This document shows, one piece after another, positions 7,236 through 14,762 of a DNA stretch of 17,380 bases (positions are counted from its first letter, which is position 1; the number at the start of each line of letters is the position of its first letter). The position numbers and the translations under genes were made by a program. This DNA comes from an uncultured Chloroflexota bacterium (GTDB lineage Bacteria > Chloroflexota > Anaerolineae > B4-G1 > DUEL01). The notes beneath the pieces are model-generated. The model worked only from the letters and a program-made list of their open reading frames with translations, made no database searches and had not been told where the DNA came from. The DNA is taken from contig CAKZOY010000029.1 of the NCBI GenBank assembly GCA_937138275.1, forward strand, positions 1 to 17,380, in the 5' to 3' direction.

Positions 7236-7263
7236 TTGCCTTTTGCCCCGGCTATGTTATAAT
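7236..7263 (+). promoter_or_regulatory. Extended -10 promoter for the LysM surface-protein gene
   Basis: TTGCCT (7236-7241), a 16-bp spacer, then a perfect TATAAT (7258-7263) preceded by TGT. Predicted initiation near 7270 leaves about 40 bases before the ATG at 7310. The layout matches the promoter at 3612-3639 in -35 type, spacing and extended -10. Confidence 0.7.
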
Positions 7264-7309
7264 CAGCAAAGTCCTGCCAGTTAAAATGGATAAAATTGGA
7301 GGCTGGAAT

Positions 7310-8851
7310 ATGAAGTACTTGCGAGTTGGATGGATCATCCTGACCCTGGCTCTTCTGGTCAGTTTCCAGCAGCCTATCTATGGCCAGGAAGGTCCTAACC
7401 TGCTGCGAAACGGAAACTTCGAAGAAGGCGAACTAGGCCAGGCCTGGCCTTTCCAGGACGGCATTCCGGAAGTCCAGATCGCGCCAGGATGGCGCGCGTT
7501 TTATCTGGACAATCCTCCTTCCTACGCCGCGGCGCCGGACTATTGTCAGGGAGATGTTCGTTGTGCCTGGGGACGCCCCGAGTTTCGGGGGGTGGATGCC
7601 ATTGAGTACCCGTACCGCGTTCGCTCCGGACGCCTCTCCCAGAAGTACTTCTCCTGGAACCGCCAGCACGAGGCGGGATTGTATCAGCAGGTCAGTGGGA
7701 TCACTCCAGGAACCCGCTTGCGGTTCGGCGTTTGGATTCAAACCTGGTCCTGTATGCCCGCTTCCTCAGAGACCTGGAACCAATGCCCGACCGGCACTCT
7801 CTCCAATAACCCGGCCCCTATGCACATCTGGGTAGGGATTGATCCGACTGGTGGGACAGAATGGTGGGCGCCCACCGTAGTCCGTTCGCCGGAAGGGAAT
7901 GCCTACGATCAATGGACCCTGTTCCAGGTGGAGGCTACTGCTCAGTCCGATAAGGTGACCGTTTTCATTCACAGCCGAGCGGACTGGGTAGATCGAACCC
8001 CGCGCATCAACAACGATGTGTACATTGACGATGCCAGTCTGGTGGCGATCACCCCACCGACGAAAACTCCGCCTCCCCCACCGCCGACGAGCCCGCCCGG
8101 TTCTTCGTCCAGTGCTGCCGTGCCTGCCGCACCCGCCGTGCAACCTACACCCCGGCCCGATGGGTGTCGGGTGCACATCGTCCAGCCAGGGGATACCCTT
8201 TTTGGCATCTCCCTCCGGTACGGCATCCCGATGGAGGAACTGGAACGGCTGAATGCCGGTTCGCTCGGGCCGAATAAGATGATTTTCGTCGGGCAGGAAT
8301 TGATCCTCTCCTGCCCCACGCCGACACCGACTCCTGCCGCTACCCCGACACCGGAGGCGACGCCAACCCCGCAGAGCGGTCAGGTCTGTGTGATGGCCTT
8401 CCATGACCGCAACGGCGATGGAGCCCGGCAACCGGAAACGGAAGAGTTGCTCCCCAACGCGGTCCTCTCTTTGAACAGCGGCGCGGGTCTGGTGGGACAG
8501 TACACGACGGACGGGATCAACGAACCCTACTGCTTCCCCGGACTGATGCCGGACACGTATCAGGTGATCGTTCAACCTCCGGCAGGCTATACGACAAACG
8601 GTCCCGCCGAGATAGCGCTGACTCTGGCGGGGGGAGGAGAACTCCAGGCAGCGTTTGCTATGCAGCGAGGAGCGACGACGGTGGTCACTCCTGCCATACC
8701 TCTGCCTGGCCCAACCTCTGTTCCCACCGAAAGCCCGAGTAGCGCCGGGTCTCAGGTCCTGCGCTGGGGCGCGCGGATCGGTGGTATCCTGCTTGTCCTG
8801 CTGGCAATGGCGACCGCAGTGCTGTTTGTGATGTCTCGTCGTCGTATGTAA
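7310..8851 (+). CDS. Secreted, membrane-anchored protein: CBM-like + LysM + SdrB-like
   Basis: A 513-residue paralogue of the protein at 3678. A signal peptide (about 1-25) precedes a CBM4/9-like module (about 29-244) opening PNLLRNGNFEEG and closing NNDVYIDDASLV. A Pro-rich linker leads to a LysM domain (288-333; VQPGDTLFGISLRYGI, then the conserved LN and a GQEL end). LysM domains bind N-acetylglucosamine-containing glycans such as peptidoglycan. C286 and C335 bracket it and could form a disulfide. A TPTP-type linker leads to an SdrB-like domain (about 357-455) with HDRNGDGARQPETEELLPN, nearly identical to the paralogue. A membrane helix (about 488-508) ends in RRRM. The start at 7310 is chosen because GGAGG lies seven bases upstream and a signal peptide begins there; an in-frame ATG at 7286 would lie too close to the promoter. 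Tethering the membrane to the cell wall is the likely role (inference). Confidence 0.85.
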   Translation: MKYLRVGWIILTLALLVSFQQPIYGQEGPNLLRNGNFEEGELGQAWPFQDGIPEVQIAPGWRAFYLDNPPSYAAAPDYCQGDVRCAWGRPEFRGVDAIEYPYRVRSGRLSQKYFSWNRQHEAGLYQQVSGITPGTRLRFGVWIQTWSCMPASSETWNQCPTGTLSNNPAPMHIWVGIDPTGGTEWWAPTVVRSPEGNAYDQWTLFQVEATAQSDKVTVFIHSRADWVDRTPRINNDVYIDDASLVAITPPTKTPPPPPPTSPPGSSSSAAVPAAPAVQPTPRPDGCRVHIVQPGDTLFGISLRYGIPMEELERLNAGSLGPNKMIFVGQELILSCPTPTPTPAATPTPEATPTPQSGQVCVMAFHDRNGDGARQPETEELLPNAVLSLNSGAGLVGQYTTDGINEPYCFPGLMPDTYQVIVQPPAGYTTNGPAEIALTLAGGGELQAAFAMQRGATTVVTPAIPLPGPTSVPTESPSSAGSQVLRWGARIGGILLVLLAMATAVLFVMSRRRM

Positions 8852-8884
8852 AAGCCCATAATGCAGAATCTGGAGGTCCAACCG

Positions 8885-11800
8885 ATGAACGAACATGGCG
8901 TTGAGATCAGGGGGAACGAGAGCAATTCGGGGCCACCCCCTGCTCCCACATCGCCAACCCTTTCTACTTTGAGGCGGGTTGGCAACCATTTCCGGGAGTT
9001 CGGAGAATGGCTTGCCGCCGGCAATTGGGTTTACGGCGCGATTGCGCTCCTGCTCATTGGGGCTCTGGTTCTGCCGCCGATCTCCCTTCCTCAACGATTG
9101 CACATCACCGGCTACACCCGTCTCAGCCCCCAGAACCCATCTGTCTCTCACCCGGACGGCATCCGCATTAGCGTCCGTCCGGAAGATAACGTTTCCCTGC
9201 GGGTACGGCTGGATTCCGTTCCCCAGAAACTCTTTCTGGAAGGCGCGGCCGGCGCCGACCTGAAAGAGGCCCTGGCGGCCCTTCCGCCGGTCCTGCAGGT
9301 GAAAAGCCCCTTTTATCGCGTCCAGGCCGGTTCTCGCACTGCCGGCCCGGCGACTATTGAGGTCGTCATTCCCAATGACGCCGAACCTTGGGAGACGCTG
9401 GACCTCTATGCCTGGAACGGCGCGACCTGGGAGTGGATCGGCGGGACGCTGGACCGGGAGCAGGAGGTTCTGATCGCCCGGGTCCCACGCTTGCCCTCTT
9501 CGGTGGCGGTGATGCAGACCCTGCCGGTTGTTCCGGCGATCGGGACGGTATCCTCCGGAGAAAAGGTGAGCGGCCCCGCCGGAGAACTGCTGACCCAGGT
9601 GATGCTTCCAGGCCTGTATCTGGGCGCGGACGGAGCCGTGGTTGGTCAGGCGCCCCTACCTCCATCGGGCAGCCCTCAGCCTCTGCTTTTAATAGGCAAC
9701 CGTCCGAAGGGACAGCCGCCGAACAGGGCTCTGCTGAGCGACGTGCTCACCAACCCGACGTTCCGGGAGCGCCACATCGCGGAGATCGTGGCGAAGGCTG
9801 CGGGCTACGCCGGAGTTGCTCTGGACTACGAGGGCGTATCGGTGGAGGAGCGGGATGCCTTCACCGAGTTCGTCACTGCGCTGGCGGCGGCCCTGCATGA
9901 ACAGAATCTTCGCTTAGAGGTTGTGGTCCCCGCCCCGACCCGCACCGATTCCGGCTGGGATTCCGGGGGGTATGATTGGGCCGCGCTGGGGCGCGCGGCG
10001 GATGCGCTCATCTTCTCCCTTCCCGATGACCCCGCGGCGTATGCGGAAGGGGGCGAGGTGGCATCGCTGATGGAATGGGCCGTCGGGCAGGTGGGACGGT
10101 ACAACCTGCGTGCAGCGGTCTCCTCCCTCAGCGCGGATCGGGGCGCCGACGGGGTCCGGTATGTGGGTCTTGAGGAAGCGCTCGCGCCCTTTGGCAAGGT
10201 TCAGCCCCCGGCCGAATCGTCCCTGAAACCGGGTCAGGAAGTGGTCTTCACCCTGGTCGGTCAGGTGACCAGTATCGTTCCCCAGGAAGCGGCGGGCACC
10301 TACGTCATCAACTACCGCACCGATAGCGGGGAGAACCGCTCCGTCTGGCTGGGCACCCCCTCTTTCCTGGCCCGCAAACTGGATTGGGCCCTCCGCTACC
10401 ACCTGGGTGGTGTGGTGGTCTATAATCTCCTGGACGAGGGGAATATGCCCGGTGTGGTGGAGGCGGTGGAGGGGTACCGCGTGGCGGCGGGGCTTCCTCA
10501 GCCCGCTGCCCTGGAGGTGACCTGGACGGTGGAGGGGCCGCAGACCGCGCAGCAGACGGTATCGCTGACCAACCCCGCGTTTCGCTGGGTCGCGCCGGAG
10601 GCGGCGGGAACATACACCGTCGCAGCGGCCATCGCTGGCGTGAATCGGGGTTTGGTGCAGGTGAGTGTCGTTGCACCGACTCCCGCGCCGACCCCCACAC
10701 CGACGCCGGGAGTCGCCGCGACGCCAGCGACCACAGCAACCGCTCCGGCTTGTATGCAGGCGCAGTTTGTCGCCGATGTGACGGTGCCGGATGGCACCCG
10801 TTTCGGGAACAACGAATCGTTCAAGAAGACCTGGCGGTTGCGCAATGCCGGTACCTGTGACTGGCCCGAGGATACGGTCCTGGTATTCTATCAGGGGGAG
10901 AAGATGAGCGGGCCGGATAGCGTCCCCGTGGGAGTGGTCAAAGCGGGAGCGACGGTAGATATCAGCGTGGACCTGAAATCCCCCGCGAACTCCGGGCGTT
11001 TTACCGGTTGGTGGTATCTGAAGGCTGGTGGGGCGAAAATCCCCGGCAGCGATGTGACAGTTGTCATTCAGGCTGGAGAGGTTGCCACCGCGCCGCCTCC
11101 TCCCGCGCCCGTCGGCGGGGGCGGTTTTGAACTGGGTGGGCATGTAGCCAACTTCAGTTTCCCGTACGCCAGTCAGATGCGCTACGCCGGGATGAACTGG
11201 GTGAAGACCCAGATCCGCTACCCGGCCGACGCTTCCGGCGTCGTCGCCGCGGCTCATGCCGCGGGCTTTAAGATTCAGGTCAGCGCGCTGGGCCCGGCCA
11301 ATATGACCGGCCAGGCCGGTTTTGAGCAGGGAATCGCTAACTGGGTGGCAGGAATGGCCGCGGCGGGCGCCGACGCCATTGAGGTCTGGAACGAGCCGAA
11401 CATTGACCGGGAATGGCAAAACGGCCTGATCCATCCGGCCAATTACACCAAACTGCTCTGCGCTGCCTATCAGGCCATCAAGGCGGACAATCCCGGCACG
11501 GCGGTTATCAGTGCGGCCCCGGCCCCCACGGGCTACTTTGGTGGCTGCCATCCCCACGGTTGCGACGATAAACCCTGGCTGGAGGGGATGTATGCGGCTG
11601 GCGCAGCCAACTGCATGGACTACATCGGCGCGCATCACAACGCGGGTGCCACACCCCCCTCGGCCCGCAGTGGTCATCCCGCCGACGGCGGGGACCGTCA
11701 CCATTCCTGGTATTTCCTGCCGCAGACCGAACTCTACTACAACATCTTCCGCGGCAGCCGGAAACTCTTCTACACCGAGTTAGGCTTTGCTTCCCAGGAG

Positions 11801-12046
11801 GGGGTGGAACCGTTCCCCGACAACTTCTGGTGGGGACGGGAAACCGACAACAGTGAACAGGCCGCCTGGCTGGCCGAAGCGGTACGGCTGAGCATCCGGA
11901 CCGGGATGGTGCGCTGCATCATTGTCTGGAACGTGGACTTTCTCCGGCCCATCCCCGGCGACCCGCAGAACGGCTACGCTATTATCCGGCCGGGCGGTAT
12001 CTGTCCGGCCTGCGATGCCCTGCACGCTGTGCTGGGGTCACGGTAA
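8885..12046 (+). CDS. Membrane-tethered fusion: GH18-like barrel + NBR1 Ig + clan GH-A barrel
   Basis: A 1053-residue, apparently type II membrane protein. A cytoplasmic tail of about 47 residues is followed by one membrane helix (about 48-68). Residues 235-535 resemble a YaaH/SleL-type GH18 barrel: GYAGVALDYEGV carries D314 and E316, matching the family's catalytic acid, and the C-terminal SVWLGTPSFLARKLDWALRY segment also fits. Residues 543-597 look like a small beta-sandwich. A Pro/Thr linker leads to an NBR1-type Ig domain (623-728) with W650, W660 and W710; the fourth tryptophan is replaced by T725. Residues 746-1050 form a clan GH-A barrel with acid/base E837 in EVWNEPN and nucleophile E965 in YTELGFAS. 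The start at 8885 has GGAGG eight bases upstream; the in-frame ATG at 8861 has none. Two different hydrolase folds in one chain suggest concerted cutting of envelope or extracellular glycans. Exact substrates are unknown. Confidence 0.82.
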   Translation: MNEHGVEIRGNESNSGPPPAPTSPTLSTLRRVGNHFREFGEWLAAGNWVYGAIALLLIGALVLPPISLPQRLHITGYTRLSPQNPSVSHPDGIRISVRPEDNVSLRVRLDSVPQKLFLEGAAGADLKEALAALPPVLQVKSPFYRVQAGSRTAGPATIEVVIPNDAEPWETLDLYAWNGATWEWIGGTLDREQEVLIARVPRLPSSVAVMQTLPVVPAIGTVSSGEKVSGPAGELLTQVMLPGLYLGADGAVVGQAPLPPSGSPQPLLLIGNRPKGQPPNRALLSDVLTNPTFRERHIAEIVAKAAGYAGVALDYEGVSVEERDAFTEFVTALAAALHEQNLRLEVVVPAPTRTDSGWDSGGYDWAALGRAADALIFSLPDDPAAYAEGGEVASLMEWAVGQVGRYNLRAAVSSLSADRGADGVRYVGLEEALAPFGKVQPPAESSLKPGQEVVFTLVGQVTSIVPQEAAGTYVINYRTDSGENRSVWLGTPSFLARKLDWALRYHLGGVVVYNLLDEGNMPGVVEAVEGYRVAAGLPQPAALEVTWTVEGPQTAQQTVSLTNPAFRWVAPEAAGTYTVAAAIAGVNRGLVQVSVVAPTPAPTPTPTPGVAATPATTATAPACMQAQFVADVTVPDGTRFGNNESFKKTWRLRNAGTCDWPEDTVLVFYQGEKMSGPDSVPVGVVKAGATVDISVDLKSPANSGRFTGWWYLKAGGAKIPGSDVTVVIQAGEVATAPPPPAPVGGGGFELGGHVANFSFPYASQMRYAGMNWVKTQIRYPADASGVVAAAHAAGFKIQVSALGPANMTGQAGFEQGIANWVAGMAAAGADAIEVWNEPNIDREWQNGLIHPANYTKLLCAAYQAIKADNPGTAVISAAPAPTGYFGGCHPHGCDDKPWLEGMYAAGAANCMDYIGAHHNAGATPPSARSGHPADGGDRHHSWYFLPQTELYYNIFRGSRKLFYTELGFASQEGVEPFPDNFWWGRETDNSEQAAWLAEAVRLSIRTGMVRCIIVWNVDFLRPIPGDPQNGYAIIRPGGICPACDALHAVLGSR

Positions 12047-12055
12047 CTTCACATC

Positions 12056-12088
12056 AGGTGACGGTCACCCCTAAGGTGACCGTCACCT
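12056..12088. promoter_or_regulatory. 14-bp perfect inverted repeat with palindromic arms
   Basis: AGGTGACGGTCACC (12056-12069) and GGTGACCGTCACCT (12075-12088) are exact reverse complements separated by CCTAA. Each arm is itself a GGTGAC-N-GTCACC palindrome, so the site can be read as one strong hairpin or as two dyads with centres 18 bp apart. No T-run follows, so it is not a classic intrinsic terminator. It fills the 62-bp gap between the GH18/GH-A fusion and the next GH-A gene. Confidence 0.7.
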
Positions 12089-12108
12089 TAAACAAGGGGG
12101 ATGCTTCT

Positions 12109-13443
12109 ATGACCAGAATCCATCATCGCAGTACCCGAGAACGCCAGCAATTGATCCTGGGTATTGCCCTGTGGGTGGTTGTTTTTCTCCTGGGGGTCTT
12201 CTGCCTCTGGTGGGGATTCTTCGCCCCCACGACGGAGACAGGACGCTCAAATCCCCCCGCGACTCTGACCGCTGCTCGGACGGCTACCCCCCAGGGAGGG
12301 TTGATCCCCCTGACGACCGCTACCCCCGGATCCCCATCTGGCAGCACTTCCCGGCCCACTGTTCCCCTGAACCAAGAAGTTTTCGGCTACGGGATCGCCG
12401 TCCACGGGATCGTGGGTGACCCCAACTACTGGATGGACCAGGTGCAGACGCTGGGGCTGGTTTGGGTCAAGCAGCAAGTCCGCTGGGATATCATTGAGCC
12501 CAGTCCGGGGCAATACCAGTGGGGATTGTTTGATGGGGTGATTGATGCGGCCAACGCGCGCGGTCTGCGGGTGGCGCTCAGTGTCGTGCATGCTCCGGAA
12601 TGGAGCCACGCCAGTTATAGAGACAGTAACCCGGAGGGCGCGCCTCCGGACGACTTGACCCTCTTCGCCGATTTCCTGGCCCGTCTGGTGGACCGCTACC
12701 GGGGCCGCATCCATGCCATAGAGGTCTGGAACGAGCAGAATCTGGACCGGGAATGGGATACCGCAGAGGGGGTGAACCCCGCCCGGTACGTGGAGATGCT
12801 CCGTCTGGCCTACCAGGTCATCAAAAGCCGCGACCCGAACATCATCGTCATCAGCGGGGCCCTCTCCCCAGTGGGCGCCACGGCTACCGATAGCCAGAAC
12901 CCTAACCGCATCATCTATATGGACGACTTCCAGTACTACCAGGAGATGATCGCCAGGGGCTTCCTGAGTTACTGCGACTGCGTCGGTGTCCACCATAACG
13001 GCTATAACATCCCTCCCGACATCGCCTGGGATGATAAGACGTACCAGGACCCTACAGCGCAGTTCCGGGGCTTCTGGGATAATCCCCATCCTTCCTGGTC
13101 GTTCCGCAGTACCCTCTGGCGCTACCACGAAGCGATTTCGGGGATGAAGCCCCTCTGTGTGACGGAGTTCGGCTGGGCTTCATCGGAGGGGTTCGGGGAT
13201 TACCCGATCGGCTTTGGGTTCGCCCAGGATAACACCTTAGAGGAACAGGCCCAGTACATTGTTCAGGCCTTCCAGTTGATGCGCCAGTGGGGTTTTGTCC
13301 GGCTGGCCTTCTTATGGAATCTGGACTTCGCCCAGAAGGATGGCATCGGTCCGAAAGACCCGAATGCTCCGTACAGCATCATAGACTTTCAGGGGGTTCC
13401 CCGTCCGGCGTACCATGCCGTGAAACTGATGGATAAACCGTAA
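12109..13443 (+). CDS. Membrane-anchored clan GH-A glycoside hydrolase-like protein
   Basis: A 444-residue protein. A basic N-terminus is followed by one membrane helix (about residues 14-34) with no clear cleavage site, so it is probably anchored with the catalytic domain outside. A Thr/Pro-rich linker runs to about residue 84. The rest is a clan GH-A TIM barrel: WVKQQVRWDIIEPSPGQYQW, then acid/base E209 in EVWNEQN and nucleophile E353 in CVTEFGWAS, ending in the usual FLWNLDF strand. The motif reads NEQN where NEPN is usual, but the catalytic asparagine-glutamate pair is kept. The ATG at 12109 is preceded by AAGGGGGAT. It is paralogous to the C-terminal barrel of the previous gene and to the next gene. 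Cellulase, xylosidase or other retaining beta-glycosidase activity cannot be told apart from the sequence. Confidence 0.85.
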   Translation: MTRIHHRSTRERQQLILGIALWVVVFLLGVFCLWWGFFAPTTETGRSNPPATLTAARTATPQGGLIPLTTATPGSPSGSTSRPTVPLNQEVFGYGIAVHGIVGDPNYWMDQVQTLGLVWVKQQVRWDIIEPSPGQYQWGLFDGVIDAANARGLRVALSVVHAPEWSHASYRDSNPEGAPPDDLTLFADFLARLVDRYRGRIHAIEVWNEQNLDREWDTAEGVNPARYVEMLRLAYQVIKSRDPNIIVISGALSPVGATATDSQNPNRIIYMDDFQYYQEMIARGFLSYCDCVGVHHNGYNIPPDIAWDDKTYQDPTAQFRGFWDNPHPSWSFRSTLWRYHEAISGMKPLCVTEFGWASSEGFGDYPIGFGFAQDNTLEEQAQYIVQAFQLMRQWGFVRLAFLWNLDFAQKDGIGPKDPNAPYSIIDFQGVPRPAYHAVKLMDKP

Positions 13444-13453
13444 GGACGGACAG

Positions 13454-14626
13454 TTGGAGCACCGCAGGTACATCGGGTTATCCCTTCTGGGACTGGTCCT
13501 GCTGGGCGGGGCACTCCTGTGGCTGGCTTGCTGGGGGAGAGGAAAGGATACCTCTCCCCCATCTCCTGCACCGTCTCCATCCCCCACACCCACGTCCTGG
13601 CCCCGGCCGCGCCTGAATTCCCCCGAATACGGTATGCAGGCCTTCCTCTGGTGGCGGCCCGAGGTCGCCGATCGGGACCTGAACCTTATCCGCGACGCCG
13701 GCTTCACCTGGGTCAAGCAGACCCTGCACTGGATGGACGTAGAACTTTACAAGGGGGGCTTTGACTGGCGCTACAGCGACCGGATCGTTCAGCAGGTAGA
13801 GGAGAAAGGGTTATCATTGCTTTTCCGGCTGAACGGAGTGCCCGTCCCGGTGTGGGTGCAAATGCCGGACGATCCGGCCTTGCCCGTCCCCGTGGAGGAT
13901 TTTGCCGACTTCTGCGGCGCAGTGGCAGCGCGTTATCGGGGAAGGGTGCGGGCGTACCAGGTGTGGAACGAGCCGAACCTGACCCGCGAATGGGCTGGGC
14001 GGCCGCCGAGCCCGGAGGGGTATGTCCGGCTGTTGAGTGCCTGCTATGTCGCCATCAAACAGGCCGACCCCCAGGCTCTGGTCATCTCTGCGGGGATGGC
14101 TCCCACAGGGACCGGCCTGCCCGTGGCGATGCCTGACGCCGATTACTTCATCGCGATGTACGAGACCGGCGCTGCGCCGTATTTTGACCTGCTGGGTGTC
14201 CATGCGGCGGGCTTCGCCGCACCGCCCGAAGTATCCCCCGACGAGGCGGCGTCCAATCCGCAGTACGGCAGCCAGCGGTTCTTCTGCTTCCGTCATGTGG
14301 AGGACATCCGCGAAATAATGGTCCGCTACGGAGATGGGGATAAACAGGTCGCCATCACCGAAATGGGCTGGACATCCGATCCCGTTCATCCTGAATATTC
14401 CTGGTTTGCTGTCACCGAGGAGCAGAAAGCGGACTATCTGGTGCGCGCTTTCCGGTATGCTCGGGAGCACTGGCGCCCCTGGATCGGCCCGATGTTTGTC
14501 CTCTCTATCGCCAATCACGACTGGACGCCGGAGGACGAACAGTACTGGTGGGCCATCACCGAACCGTCCTGGCCCTTCACTGTTGTCCGCCCTGCCTACG
14601 AAGCGCTGAAAGCGATGGAGAAATAG
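13454..14626 (+). CDS. Second membrane-tethered clan GH-A glycoside hydrolase-like protein
   Basis: A 390-residue protein beginning ten bases after the previous stop, hence almost certainly co-transcribed with it. The likely start is TTG at 13454, with AAGGA about seven bases upstream; no ATG or GTG gives the N-terminal hydrophobic segment. That segment (about 6-26) ends in LWLAC, which resembles but does not match a lipobox, so a lipoprotein is possible but a simple membrane anchor is as likely. After a Ser/Pro/Thr linker the GH-A barrel has acid/base E173 in QVWNEPN and nucleophile E303 in AITEMGW. It shares WVKQ near the N-terminus and RYRGR before the acid/base with its upstream neighbour, indicating tandem duplication. 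The substrate is unknown. Its stop codon abuts the inverted-repeat element that follows. Confidence 0.82.
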   Translation: MEHRRYIGLSLLGLVLLGGALLWLACWGRGKDTSPPSPAPSPSPTPTSWPRPRLNSPEYGMQAFLWWRPEVADRDLNLIRDAGFTWVKQTLHWMDVELYKGGFDWRYSDRIVQQVEEKGLSLLFRLNGVPVPVWVQMPDDPALPVPVEDFADFCGAVAARYRGRVRAYQVWNEPNLTREWAGRPPSPEGYVRLLSACYVAIKQADPQALVISAGMAPTGTGLPVAMPDADYFIAMYETGAAPYFDLLGVHAAGFAAPPEVSPDEAASNPQYGSQRFFCFRHVEDIREIMVRYGDGDKQVAITEMGWTSDPVHPEYSWFAVTEEQKADYLVRAFRYAREHWRPWIGPMFVLSIANHDWTPEDEQYWWAITEPSWPFTVVRPAYEALKAMEK

Positions 14627-14757
14627 CCACAGAAAACCGTAGAAATTTGTGACGTGCGCGCTTGTGTAGGGATGCCCCCTCACCACCCTTCGGGCATTCC
14701 ATTGCCGACCTCGTAGTGGTAAAGATTATTTTATAAAAATTCTGTGTGTTTCTGTGG
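14627..14757. repeat. 131-bp element with imperfect terminal inverted repeats (MITE-like)
   Basis: The left end (14627-14648, opening CCACAGAAA) and the right end (14736-14757, closing TTTCTGTGG) are inverted copies matching at 17 of 22 positions, nine of them contiguous at the outer tips. An inner hairpin (14669-14677 with 14692-14700; GGGATGCCC/GGGCATTCC) lies between them. The local AT content of the right half is far higher than in neighbouring genes. There is no coding capacity. It begins immediately after the TAG of the GH-A gene and ends just before mtaB. No target-site duplication was confirmed. Confidence 0.5.
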
Positions 14758-14762
14758 CCTAC

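Noticed and set aside
3678..8851. Sortase or archaeosortase cell-wall anchoring of the surface proteins
   Set aside because: The C-termini have a membrane helix and arginine tail but no LPXTG or PEP-type motif before it, so simple membrane anchoring is favoured.
7766..9151. Minus-strand open frame across the end of the LysM gene and start of the GH fusion
   Set aside because: Arg/Gly/His-rich antisense translation spanning two sense genes, with no motif.
9914..11704. Minus-strand open frame of about 600 codons inside the GH fusion gene
   Set aside because: Antisense shadow in a GC-rich gene. The sense strand has catalytic motifs for two hydrolase folds.
12056..12088. Classic intrinsic terminator
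   Set aside because: The stem is strong, but it is followed by TAAACAAGG rather than a T-run, and each arm is separately palindromic, favouring an operator-type reading.
14754..14762. GTG start for mtaB at 14754
   Set aside because: It lies inside the terminal inverted repeat, has no Shine-Dalgarno, and the family N-terminus aligns from the ATG at 14763. It remains possible.
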